IMG/VR virus record: IMGVR_UViG_3300031746_000129
Span: 1 to 27,832 of that record
From: a virus
Length of the DNA: 27,832 nucleotides
Reading direction: 5' to 3' (one strand)
In this document: positions 7,239 through 14,709 of the stretch, piece after piece
How the letters are laid out: every line of letters begins with the position of its first letter
How positions within the stretch are numbered: the stretch's first letter is position 1
Notes under the pieces: generated by a model
What the model was told of the DNA's origin: nothing
The model's input: only the letters and a program-made list of their open reading frames with translations
Database searches by the model: none
Translations under genes and position numbers: made by a program

Positions 7239-8816
7239 CTACACTGGAGTAATCCCATAAGCCCTAAGTGTTCTTTTTATTGTCTCTTCGACTTTAGCAC
7301 TTACATCCTCAGCGATCTCAGTAGAGCTGTCAGTTGGAACTCCAGTGATGTTTATGTTGATGTTTCCCATAGTGAATCCACCAGACCCTAAGGCGTTAAC
7401 CTGATTTTTGTTCAGGACAACTTCTCCTTTGTGGACTACTGCCATCCCGCTTTCCAATATTTCTCCTCCTGTTGCTAAAGTGGGAATCGTCACATCTAAT
7501 CCAACTGGGATGGAACCGATTTTCTTTCCGGCTATGAACACATCCTGCCATTTGATGTTGAATTTTATGCTCTTTAATTTGTCCAGAACCGACATCAAGC
7601 CATTCCAAAGCGAAGTGGCAAGCTGAACTCCTGCGTCGAAGAAAGTGGAAAGTGTCCCTAAGAATCCTTTATCCCGTATTGTATTTATCACAGTAGCTGC
7701 AGCGTTGGCCAGCAACAACAGCATGCTTTGGATTCCTGAGAGGATTCCTTTTATGATGTCAATACCAAACTTCAGGAAGTCTGGAAGGTATTGTCGTATC
7801 CAATCCAGCGCATTTATCACTCCTTGCAGTATGGCTGCAGCGAGAACAGCAAGGATTTCAATTATCAACGATGGGAATGTGACAACCAAACCTAGTATCT
7901 GGTCAAGCACATACGCAATCGCATCAAAAACACTATTGAACACTTTCCCTGAGTTTGAAATTGCCATGTTGAATGCTGTCCATATCCCGACAAGTATCCC
8001 CACCGGGAGAAGCAATTTAGAGAGGACTCCTGTGATGAAGGCAATAGCCTCGCTAAGTCCACCAAACTTCAAGATCAAGAGTATCCACAAAGATAGAATT
8101 GACGAGAAGAACACTAGCAGTTGGCCGATGGTGAACATGAAGATACCCAAAGCAGAACCGCCGAGAATTATTCCTGCAGCCAACTGCGGGTTCAATGATA
8201 CCCATTCAGAAATTCCTTCAATGATGTTCATAAGCATAGGGAGGAACGGCTCGATGGAACTTGCAATCGCATCTCCAATTGAGAACTTCAGATACTCGAA
8301 TCCTGCACTGAGGATAGTCAATCCTTTTCCTGTTTCAGTCTGGGCCTCAGTGATTTTCATGAACGTTCCGACTGTGTCTTTTAGAAGTCCTTCAAACGTT
8401 CTCTTTAACTGCATCCCCATGAACATAGTTCCTAGACCAAAGAAGAGCATGCTGTGTTGGACTGTCCGGAGCGAATTGGAAAGCTTGGCCATGCTCGGTT
8501 CTGCCTTTCCTAAACTTCCACGAAAATCTTCAGCAGCAAAATCAATTCCCTTCAGAGCATAATTCAATCCTCCTGCCTTTCTCGTGGCTATCTCTACTGC
8601 TCCAACGAATTGTCCTGAAAGGGAATCTCTCAGTTGGGTAACACCATCTTTAGTCACGGTGGCAGTTATCCCCAAGTCCCTCAAGTCAAAAACTGTTTTC
8701 TGGATTGAAACAGCTTTGTTGATGCTTTGGAGTGATTTAGCCACGCTATCCAAAGATGCAGTTACTACATCGGCCCCGGATATCCCAAGAACAATTTCGA
8801 TTGATTCACTTGCCAT
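7239..8816 (-). CDS. tail tape measure protein
   Basis: The 525-residue protein has an N-terminal helical part, several long hydrophobic helices (about 120-140, 205-250, 255-285 and 300-335), and a C-terminal GGEILESGMAVVHKGEVVLNKNQV followed by GNININITG, a tail-end signature seen in many phage tape measure proteins. It determines tail length and helps DNA delivery. At roughly 1.5 angstrom per residue it implies a short to medium tail of about 75-80 nm. Its ATG overlaps the stop of the frameshifted chaperone extension (TAATG), the standard chaperone-tape measure arrangement. Confidence 0.88.
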   Translation of the reverse strand: MASESIEIVLGISGADVVTASLDSVAKSLQSINKAVSIQKTVFDLRDLGITATVTKDGVTQLRDSLSGQFVGAVEIATRKAGGLNYALKGIDFAAEDFRGSLGKAEPSMAKLSNSLRTVQHSMLFFGLGTMFMGMQLKRTFEGLLKDTVGTFMKITEAQTETGKGLTILSAGFEYLKFSIGDAIASSIEPFLPMLMNIIEGISEWVSLNPQLAAGIILGGSALGIFMFTIGQLLVFFSSILSLWILLILKFGGLSEAIAFITGVLSKLLLPVGILVGIWTAFNMAISNSGKVFNSVFDAIAYVLDQILGLVVTFPSLIIEILAVLAAAILQGVINALDWIRQYLPDFLKFGIDIIKGILSGIQSMLLLLANAAATVINTIRDKGFLGTLSTFFDAGVQLATSLWNGLMSVLDKLKSIKFNIKWQDVFIAGKKIGSIPVGLDVTIPTLATGGEILESGMAVVHKGEVVLNKNQVNALGSGGFTMGNININITGVPTDSSTEIAEDVSAKVEETIKRTLRAYGITPV

Positions 8817-9022
8817 TATCTCCCCTTCTTCCTTGATTTTCGCTCCATCTCCTTTGCGTTCTCCGAGAGTTCATACATCATCGTTATGAACGTCGGAATC
8901 GGCATCCTTTTTATTGTGAAGATATCCCACCCCGTCTCATACATCAGCAGGGATAGATTCTTCACTACGGCTTCTTCCTCTTTTTTCTGTTTCCCGAATC
9001 TCGGGAGAACGTTACTGAAATG
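8816..9022 (-). CDS. tail assembly chaperone, downstream part made by +1 frameshift
   Basis: In the +1 frame relative to the upstream chaperone gene, an open frame of 68 codons runs from the CCC_T site to a TAA that overlaps the tape-measure ATG. It reads HFSNVLPRFGKQKK..., then LLMYETGWDIFTIKRMPIPTF, which has the aromatic/acidic look of the second half of gpG-gpT-type chaperones. The frame has no ATG near its beginning, and an in-frame stop at 9029-9031 limits any frame switch to bases 9012-9028. An independent start at a GTG in the middle, after GAGG at long spacing, is the alternative. Together with the upstream part it would give a fusion of about 194 residues. Confidence 0.75.
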   Translation of the reverse strand, partial: HFSNVLPRFGKQKKEEEAVVKNLSLLMYETGWDIFTIKRMPIPTFITMMYELSENAKEMERKSRKKGR

Positions 9023-9401
9023 AGGGTTTTACACCCCCTTCGATTTTCTTTTGGAACTTTCCAAGATTGACCTCGAGTATCACAGGCAGGAGGTCGAAGA
9101 ATTTATAAAATGCAAACTTTTTCAGAACTTCATCGTTCTCATCAGGAACCGCTCGCTTCAAAGTGAGATAGACGACTTCTCTGAGTGCCTCGACAGCATC
9201 TGGTTCTATCTTACTCATGTCGATATCGCTTGTTCCATCTTCCTTCTGAGTGATTGCTGATTTTATTTTAAGCGCTCTCATGAAGAGAGGCAACTCATCC
9301 AGCGAAAGCGGATTGAGTTTGACTACTTCATCTGATGTCCCATCTTCAGCTTTCATGACATAGTCTACTGGCTTACCCAAGAATCTCTCCAATCTTCCCA
9401 T
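9012..9401 (-). CDS. tail assembly chaperone (gpG-like), zero frame
   Basis: The roughly 129-residue product precedes the tape measure gene and has the pattern of tail-assembly chaperones: a short beta-rich start (VDYVMKAEDGTSDEVVKLNPLSLDELPLFMRALKI) and a helical body with DAVEALREVVYLTLKRAV. It would bind the tape measure protein during tail assembly and not remain in the virion. ATG 9401 is chosen because GAGGTG precedes it by six bases; a GTG at 9410 is also in frame. Near its end, at 9023-9026, lies the CCC_T frameshift site. It overlaps the preceding gene by about 29 bases. Confidence 0.75.
   Translation of the reverse strand: MGRLERFLGKPVDYVMKAEDGTSDEVVKLNPLSLDELPLFMRALKIKSAITQKEDGTSDIDMSKIEPDAVEALREVVYLTLKRAVPDENDEVLKKFAFYKFFDLLPVILEVNLGKFQKKIEGGVKPSFQ
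9023..9026 (-). other. probable +1 programmed frameshift site (CCC_T)
   Basis: Zero-frame codons here read AAA CCC TCA TTT CAG TAA. A tRNA-Pro slip from CCC to CCT moves the ribosome to the +1 frame, which stays open to the tape measure gene. CCC-T +1 sites are known from Listeria phage PSA. It is the only classical slippery site within the 17-base interval where the switch must occur. Confidence 0.65.
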
Positions 9402-9732
9402 CCTCAACACCTCTCGTTTGCGCCACAGCCCTTTTTTCTGACAACGTCATGGGCTTTGGCTTTTCCTTGCCATTCGTTTCTAACTTCTCGATTCTTCCCT
9501 CGAGCAGGTTCATCTTCTCTTTCAGTTCCGCGTAGTGAGCGTATGTCTGAGCCAGTTCCATGAGAGTCATAATGGCAACGGCCATCTTTCCCCCGGCGAC
9601 TTCTTTCGAGTATGTGAGGAAGTCCTTGTAGCTCTCTGCAGGCATTCCCCACACTTCGAAATTGATAGTTCCGGGCCTAGACGGAAAGAAGCGCTTCGCA
9701 TCAGTGCCATTCGTCTCTGGATCAGGTTCCAC
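9373..9732 (-). CDS. small coiled-coil protein between tail tube and chaperone genes
   Basis: The 119-residue product starts at GTG 9732 (GGTGA five bases upstream). Residues 20-60 are a mixed segment (TINFEVWGMPAESYKDFLTYSKEV), and residues 60-90 a short coiled coil (AHYAELKEKMNLLEGRIEKLET). It overlaps the chaperone gene, so translation is linked. No family recognised; an additional chaperone or minor tail component are both possible. Confidence 0.6.
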   Translation of the reverse strand: MEPDPETNGTDAKRFFPSRPGTINFEVWGMPAESYKDFLTYSKEVAGGKMAVAIMTLMELAQTYAHYAELKEKMNLLEGRIEKLETNGKEKPKPMTLSEKRAVAQTRGVEDGKIGEILG

Positions 9733-9741
9733 TTATTTCAC

Positions 9742-10323
9742 CTAAGTGTAGGTCGTCAATGCGCTCACACCGTATGTCACGACAGACGCTGACTCAACTG
9801 CTACGTTACTTGCAGAACACTTGAAGCTGACATCAACCTCAAAGTTCCCGTCTGCTTCGAGTTTCTCGTTCACCGTGACTGCGTATGCGTCAGCGAACAC
9901 ATATCTCAAGCAGGGGCCAGTGATTGCAGCCTCTCCATAGTCGTAGGTTGTTCCTGCGAACAATGCGTCTGTAACTCCATCCTTCACCAGAAGGATGATA
10001 CGATACAGGTCTCTTGTGCTTGCGGTTCCGCTCACGAGGATACCACCAGTCGTAGACTCAGTCGTGTCTACTGTGCCTCCGGCCCACATCTGCCGGAACA
10101 AAGTGTCCATCGTCAAAGCAGTGAAGCTGACTTCAATCTGCTCTGCCCTCAGTTGCTTCGTTATCGTGTTGTTCCCGAAGGTGTAGATGTCTTCGGTTCC
10201 TCTATCCCCGCCTCCGATTTCCATGCTCATTATCTTTGCAGAGAAGTTAGCGGGGTTTGTGTCCCCCTTCCTGCAGATGGAAACGAAAGCCTGCGTTCCA
10301 TACCAAATTGACGGTAGTGCCAT
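9742..10323 (-). CDS. major tail tube protein
   Basis: The 193-residue product follows the neck genes and precedes the chaperone and tape-measure genes, the constant place of the tail tube gene in siphoviruses. It is beta-rich with strands such as QIEVSFTALTMDTLF, DLYRIILLVKDGV and NFEVDVSFKCSAS, the last resembling the end of phage tube proteins. Many copies would polymerise around the tape measure. The ATG follows GGAGGATTGAG. The call rests mainly on order, size and strand pattern. Confidence 0.72.
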   Translation of the reverse strand: MALPSIWYGTQAFVSICRKGDTNPANFSAKIMSMEIGGGDRGTEDIYTFGNNTITKQLRAEQIEVSFTALTMDTLFRQMWAGGTVDTTESTTGGILVSGTASTRDLYRIILLVKDGVTDALFAGTTYDYGEAAITGPCLRYVFADAYAVTVNEKLEADGNFEVDVSFKCSASNVAVESASVVTYGVSALTTYT

Positions 10324-10336
10324 GTTCTCAATCCTC

Positions 10337-10837
10337 CTATAGTTGTATTCCTAAGCCTACATCCGCTCCTCTCGAGCGGATAACTCTACTCGTTTTCGCT
10401 TCCATGAAGCCCCTGAACCTTCTCGCAACTTCGTCTCTTGCCTTTCGCATGTATCCTTTTCCTGCTGCTCTGTTGACGTGATGGGTTCGGATTATCTGCC
10501 CACCAGGAGCCGGGAAGACCATGACATTGTCGCTCACGATCTCCCTTCTACCACGTTCAACTGCAGAAGCATAATCAAACCCTTCCGGGCTGAATGAACT
10601 TGCGACTACGGCCCACTTGCCTATTCCCAGTTTCTCGGTTCTTATCCCTTCCGGGCTCCGCAAGCCGGGTGAACCGTCACTTGGCCAGTTAGTTACCAGA
10701 CTGCCTATCAGATTCCTTCGTGCGATGCGAGCAGTGTATTCCGCTATGTCGTGGACATCCATTTTGGCTAGCCCGGAGCGTGTTCCACGCAGGTTGTTAA
10801 GCGCCCTTTGCAGTCCAACAGTTTTGATCGTTATCAT
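10337..10837 (-). CDS. HK97 gp10-like head-tail joining / tail completion protein
   Basis: The 166-residue product begins MITIKTVGLQRALNNL, typical of the HK97 gp10-like family, has a basic helix (AEYTARIARRNLIGSL), and a central SSFSPEGFDYASAVERG-to-VFPAPGG region comparable to the DYAxxVExGT...PxP signature of that family. These proteins connect the tail tube to the neck. Its start overlaps the end of the upstream gene by four bases. The C-terminal basic helices (YMRKARDEVARRFRGFM) also fit. Confidence 0.75.
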   Translation of the reverse strand: MITIKTVGLQRALNNLRGTRSGLAKMDVHDIAEYTARIARRNLIGSLVTNWPSDGSPGLRSPEGIRTEKLGIGKWAVVASSFSPEGFDYASAVERGRREIVSDNVMVFPAPGGQIIRTHHVNRAAGKGYMRKARDEVARRFRGFMEAKTSRVIRSRGADVGLGIQL

Positions 10838-11268
10838 ACTTCATCCCACTTGTAGCTGATTGTTATCGTTCCTGTATATAGAGCAGTGTTATCTTTAAGG
10901 ACAGTGAAATCCAGACCAGAATGGTCGATGTTCCTCCCAAAGAAACCTTCAGCAGTCATGCTCGAGTCCCCATCAACGACTGCCTGCCGAATAGCATCAC
11001 AGAGGGTCCGGACTACAGATTCCCGTTTGTCCCAGACTTCGATTGTCGAGAGGATGATGACTCTCTTCCTTCGAATGCGAAGAGTGTCCTCGCTGATTCT
11101 CGGCATGTGAACGATGATGTATGGAAAACCAGTTCCTTTGATGAGTTCTGTTGGAACTCCGTCGAGAACTTTCGTAGTAATAGCAGCGACTGTTGCGTTA
11201 TTATAGATAAGCGTTCTCAGAACGCTTTGCCCATTTTGCAGGATTTGGTTGTAGTTTGCCATATTCAA
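10834..11268 (-). CDS. tail terminator-type / neck protein
   Basis: The 144-residue product lies between connector and gp10-like genes. Helix-strand segments (SVLRTLIYNN, FPYIIVHMPRISEDTLRIRRKRVIILSTIEVWDKRESVVRTLCDAIRQAV, TALYTGTITISYKW) match the alpha/beta layout of tail terminator proteins (gpU/gp17 type), which cap the tube and stop polymerisation. No catalytic residues are expected. Function is inferred from order, length and secondary-structure pattern. Confidence 0.62.
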   Translation of the reverse strand: MNMANYNQILQNGQSVLRTLIYNNATVAAITTKVLDGVPTELIKGTGFPYIIVHMPRISEDTLRIRRKRVIILSTIEVWDKRESVVRTLCDAIRQAVVDGDSSMTAEGFFGRNIDHSGLDFTVLKDNTALYTGTITISYKWDEV

Positions 11269-11311
11269 GCCCCCATAAGGGTATTCTTCTCATGGAAAAC
11301 CACGAGACAGG

Positions 11312-12058
11312 CTAGACGATTGTTGCTTTTTGAACCGCTAGGTTCTGCAACAGAGAGTTTATCTGCGTCTCTCTGCCGGTTTCCAGTTTCATCATATTTG
11401 CGACTATGAGCTTGCAGACATACTTTACTTCGTCAGGAACCTTTTCCAAAATTCTGTAGGCCCCTGCAGCCGGGGTAAGAGTAGTGTCCAACGTAAGTGC
11501 CGTTGCTGTGTTCGAAAGTATCTGGTAAGTGCTTCCTCCTGAATCCTGAAGGATGTTGTCGATCCACTGGTTGACGGTCCACGTCTTCCCGGTGTCTGTG
11601 AGCGTAGCAACTCCGACTGAAGTTGATGTGCCAGTTGTGGAAGTGTCGAGCCCATAGGTGTAGCTGACCTTCACATTTTGGTATCCTTTTGAGAATGCTG
11701 TGACTTCCAGATTGGAATAGACAGCAGTGTTAAGCATCAATTTTCCTAAGTCTTCATAGAGCAAAACCTTCGACGTAGTGACTGTGGTGAACACTCCGTT
11801 CAGGTCGTGATCCACTGAAAGCGCTGTAAGGGAACGAACATCGTTCTTGTCGAGATAAAGAACAGTTGTTCCATCGCCGTCATACATCTCGTCTGTGACG
11901 ACAACTTGCCCACGCCAGTATTTGTGGGTCTTCCTGTCGATTATTCCAGAAGCAGCTTTGAGCATCTCAGTAACGGCAGTATCAGAAATTTCGGTGGTTT
12001 GCACTCCCGTAAAGTTTCGGACTTCCGTTATCGTTGCATACTTGATTTGTTCTGCCAT
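11312..12058 (-). CDS. head-tail connector (adaptor) with inserted beta module
   Basis: The N-terminal part (ITEVRNFTGVQTTEISDTAVTEMLKAASGIIDRKTHKYW) and C-terminal helices (PDEVKYVCKLIVANMMKLETG) match gp6/gp15-like adaptors that bind under the portal. These proteins are usually 100-170 residues; this one has 248 because residues about 143-204 hold a module also present in the distal tail protein. The start ATG lies just after a hairpin/T-run terminator and has no Shine-Dalgarno, so expression is probably much lower than that of the capsid protein upstream. Confidence 0.75.
   Translation of the reverse strand: MAEQIKYATITEVRNFTGVQTTEISDTAVTEMLKAASGIIDRKTHKYWRGQVVVTDEMYDGDGTTVLYLDKNDVRSLTALSVDHDLNGVFTTVTTSKVLLYEDLGKLMLNTAVYSNLEVTAFSKGYQNVKVSYTYGLDTSTTGTSTSVGVATLTDTGKTWTVNQWIDNILQDSGGSTYQILSNTATALTLDTTLTPAAGAYRILEKVPDEVKYVCKLIVANMMKLETGRETQINSLLQNLAVQKATIV
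11447..11632 (-). repeat. shared beta module, connector copy
   Basis: This segment encodes residues about 143-204 of the connector (ATLTDTGKTWTVNQW ... SNTATALTL ... TPAAGAYRIL). It matches the tail-protein copy at 6847-7041 in motif order and spacing. It is inserted before the C-terminal helices of the adaptor fold and is probably surface-exposed. Confidence 0.75.
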
Positions 12059-12089
12059 TTAAAAAACCAAAAAGGGGGCTTGCGCCCCC
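12059..12089 (-). terminator. hairpin plus T-run terminator after the major capsid gene
   Basis: On the minus strand GGGGGC-GCAA-GCCCCC forms a six-base-pair GC stem with a tetraloop, followed at once by TTTTTGGTTTTTT. It sits between the capsid gene stop and the connector start, so it would stop part of the transcripts and raise capsid mRNA over downstream tail mRNA. Confidence 0.8.
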
Positions 12090-12106
12090 CAGGTTATCCT
12101 TTGTCC

Positions 12107-13012
12107 TCAGACTAGGACATCTTCGATGATGCACACGGAGTTCGGGTATTTCACCGTGAAAGCTGCCCTCAGGTTTGCCTGAAGTGTCCAGCTATCTGTG
12201 GTGATGTTGTACATCTTGTTGAACTGCATGTCCCTTCTCTTTCCGAAGATACCGCAAGCATTTGCCTCAGCCACAATCAGGTCTGTGCAGGTTGTGGTCG
12301 TGCTCTTGGTCACGGTTGTGCTCAAGGCATTTGTCGGAACCACCTGCAATCCCCAGATAGTGCCTACTGCACCAGTCTTCAGGATTGGGCTTCCAAACAT
12401 TGCCTCATCGAACAGATACCTTCCGGCGCTGTCCGTGAGCTTCCTGACAACGTTCAGGGTCCTCGGGTGGATGAAGAGGTGGCTCGGGTGATGCCCGTCA
12501 ACTTCACACTCCTTTACCGCATCAGCTATCTTGGCGATGGTTATCGCTTCACCAGTGGTCGTTGCTGAAGTCACTTTGTTCACGTCTGTGTTCTCCGTGA
12601 AGCCAGTGAACGCAGACCCGGTTCCTGTCAGAATTTCCTGATCAAGCTTCAACGCAAGGTCTTTCGCCATCTGGTTCATGATGACACCCGCAATCGCAGG
12701 GTCGCTGTCATCCAGAAGTTCGCTCGAGAGCGGAACTAGCGAAGCAAACTTCTTGGTGTCCAGGGTCAGTCTCCCAAACGCCAGGTCAGCAGCAGTTATC
12801 GTAGCATTCTCAGCCACGATGTATGCAGTTGAGCCAGTGGTCACGGTTGGGAAATACATCAAATCCCTAGCCATAGCTACCTGTTCAAGCATGGGTAGCG
12901 ACACGGCCTGTTGCACAACTTTCTCGTAGACTTGCCTTGCAAACTCTATCGGGACCATATACCCTCCAGCAGTTGCAGTCGCTTCATTAAGCGCCTTTAG
13001 AATGTCCGGCAT
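12107..13012 (-). CDS. major capsid protein, HK97 fold
   Basis: The protein has the run of features of HK97-type capsid proteins: an N-arm-like start with AGGYMVPIEFARQVYEKVV, then SLPMLEQVAMARDLMYFPTV, TLDTKKFASLVPLSSELLDDS (spine helix and E-loop region), DLALKLDQEILTGTGS, SHLFIHPRTLNVVRKLTDSAGRYLF (P domain), GLQVVPTNAL and the C-terminal strand LRAAFTVKYPNSVCIIEDVLV. At about 300 residues it has no N-terminal scaffolding delta domain; that job may be done by the tail of the upstream protease. ATG 13012 is preferred (GGAGGAGATGAT upstream); ATG 13021 lies too close to the Shine-Dalgarno. Confidence 0.9.
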   Translation of the reverse strand: MPDILKALNEATATAGGYMVPIEFARQVYEKVVQQAVSLPMLEQVAMARDLMYFPTVTTGSTAYIVAENATITAADLAFGRLTLDTKKFASLVPLSSELLDDSDPAIAGVIMNQMAKDLALKLDQEILTGTGSAFTGFTENTDVNKVTSATTTGEAITIAKIADAVKECEVDGHHPSHLFIHPRTLNVVRKLTDSAGRYLFDEAMFGSPILKTGAVGTIWGLQVVPTNALSTTVTKSTTTTCTDLIVAEANACGIFGKRRDMQFNKMYNITTDSWTLQANLRAAFTVKYPNSVCIIEDVLV

Positions 13013-13037
13013 ATTTATCATCTCCTCCTTGTTTTAC

Positions 13038-14393
13038 TTAGAGCCTCATGAAACCGCTTTCTATCGCAAGTTCCCCAAGACTCATTTTTTTCATCTTCTC
13101 TTTCATCGCTTCATCGTCACTCTTGCTCACAACGTTTTTCTCCTTCGGCTCAAGTTCTTCTATCTTCTTCAGTAATTCCTTTTCAAGCACGTCTTTCTTA
13201 GCAAGATTCTCCTTCGCCTTCATCAACTCATCATACTCTGCCTTCGAGAGTGAAACAGTCTCAACCTTTGGTTCCTCCTTCTTTTCGACAGGAGGTTCTA
13301 CTTTAGGTTCGAGCTTCTCGACGGGCTTTGCGTCATCGAGTTTCTGGATAGGAGCCTGAACTTCAGGAGGTTTTTCCTCCTTTTTCAAATCATCTTTTGA
13401 TGTTGCAGCTTCAGAGACTTCATCACTTATTACCATAGCGTTGTGGACTATCGCCATTCCAACACTTGAAGCAGCCTGATAAAGGGTTGCTTTTCCCGTC
13501 TCAAGTTGCGCTCTAGCAAAACCTTTCACTGAACCAAATCGAGAAACTGCCACCTTCAGGTTTGGGAGGCTTATTACTCCTACAGCATCCCGGTAAGGAA
13601 GAGCCCTAGCTACCGTCTTTCCTGCTTCGTTCCTATTTATCAACGCAAACGAGGTATCTGGGAATTGCCCAATCTCAACCTCAGACCAGACATGCTTCTC
13701 TATGTCGTTTTCTACTTTTTTCTCAATGTCTTCGGAAGCATCCCTCTTTGCAACACTGAATATCGCTTCCGGGTTAGCAGGCCGGTCAACAAGACTGATT
13801 TCGTTCAGCTTGTATTTTGTGACTTTGTTAACGTTCTTTTTCAACTTCTCGTCGTAGTAGGGTTCATCCTCAACACGCTTCCCACCTATGGAGAAGCCTT
13901 TGTAGACTCCCTCAGCAACCTTCTTCCACGCATTGTCGTCGACTATCTTGGCCCCGATGTAAAGGCCCTTCTCCGTTGTCTGGAGAAGCGGAGCAGTTCC
14001 GACTGCAGATGCTTGATGCATCTCACGGATGTTCCTCCACTTTGAGTATTCCTCGAGCGCTGCGGAAGTAGCTTCTTTAGTGACTATCTCGTCTTGATTG
14101 TCTAGGGCATCTGTGGTCGCATACCCATAGACCATCCTGTTCTCGTGGTCAACCTTCGAAATTTCTCCGAAGAAAACCAGGTCGTTAGCATCAGCAAGTT
14201 TCATTACATCGCCTCCCAATTCTGTTTTTTTCTTTTCTTTTGCAGTCCTGAACTCTTCCGGATGGTCCACTGCGTGCTGTGGTGTCATCCCGTATGCGTG
14301 CATGAAAGAAGACGTGCAGATCGCATAAGCTCTGTCCTCGCTCTTCCCTTGAGCCTTCAGGTCAGTAACGCAAGCGTCGAACTCTTTTGGCAT
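13038..14393 (-). CDS. prohead maturation protease (XkdF/U35-like) fused to scaffold-like coiled coil
   Basis: Numbered from ATG 14393, residues about 5-30 are a small cysteine-containing motif (CVTDLKAQGKSEDRAYAIC). Residues about 65-215 are the serine protease domain, with His126 in REMHQAS, Ser168 in YKGFSIGG and the family-typical EISLVDRPANPEA. Residues about 300-430 are highly charged, rich in Lys, Glu and Pro, with coiled coil, suited to act as the internal scaffold removed at maturation. The enzyme cleaves capsid and scaffold during head assembly. It lies immediately before the capsid gene. A GTG at 14402 is an alternative start. Confidence 0.85.
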   Translation of the reverse strand: MPKEFDACVTDLKAQGKSEDRAYAICTSSFMHAYGMTPQHAVDHPEEFRTAKEKKKTELGGDVMKLADANDLVFFGEISKVDHENRMVYGYATTDALDNQDEIVTKEATSAALEEYSKWRNIREMHQASAVGTAPLLQTTEKGLYIGAKIVDDNAWKKVAEGVYKGFSIGGKRVEDEPYYDEKLKKNVNKVTKYKLNEISLVDRPANPEAIFSVAKRDASEDIEKKVENDIEKHVWSEVEIGQFPDTSFALINRNEAGKTVARALPYRDAVGVISLPNLKVAVSRFGSVKGFARAQLETGKATLYQAASSVGMAIVHNAMVISDEVSEAATSKDDLKKEEKPPEVQAPIQKLDDAKPVEKLEPKVEPPVEKKEEPKVETVSLSKAEYDELMKAKENLAKKDVLEKELLKKIEELEPKEKNVVSKSDDEAMKEKMKKMSLGELAIESGFMRL

Positions 14394-14425
14394 TGATACC
14401 ACTCCATGCTAACTCATATTTAAAA

Positions 14426-14698
14426 CTATCGGTTCCCGAAGAAGAGATTGCCCAAGAAAAGGATTATGGTTATGAGCCAACTTATGAGGCCTGCAACCCC
14501 GGCCCACGCAAATCCTTTGAGGCTTCTAATCTCGGCTTCTACATTTTCTACCCTAACTTTGAACTCGGAGAAATTGTCCAGTTTGTTTTCTATTCTATCC
14601 AGACGTTCCATTATCTGTGCGTGTTCCTTGTCGTTTTGGGTCTGAAGGACATCTATCTTTAAGCACAATTCTCTCGGTGTTGATTTTCCATTTGGCAT
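14426..14698 (-). CDS. coiled-coil protein with C-terminal membrane anchor (XhlA-like layout)
   Basis: The 90-residue product has a coiled coil over about residues 12-60 (MERLDRIENKLDNFSEFKVRVENVEAEIRSL) and one transmembrane segment at about 62-86, ending FFGNR. This is the layout of haemolysin XhlA-type proteins that assist holins in phages. Its place between the radical SAM gene and the protease gene, far from the other exit-type genes, is unusual, so the comparison is by layout only. Confidence 0.6.
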   Translation of the reverse strand: MPNGKSTPRELCLKIDVLQTQNDKEHAQIMERLDRIENKLDNFSEFKVRVENVEAEIRSLKGFAWAGVAGLISWLITIILFLGNLFFGNR

Positions 14699-14709
14699 TA
14701 AACCATCTC

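Noticed and set aside
7645-8562. Rightward open frame of 305 codons
   Set aside because: Antisense of the tape measure gene, which has clear family features; the antisense translation shows no domain and would run against the whole late block.
8980-9031. A -1 frameshift at the five-G run in the chaperone gene
   Set aside because: The -1 frame ends after about 25 lysine/arginine-rich codons and does not reach the tape measure gene; only the +1 frame gives a chaperone-like extension.
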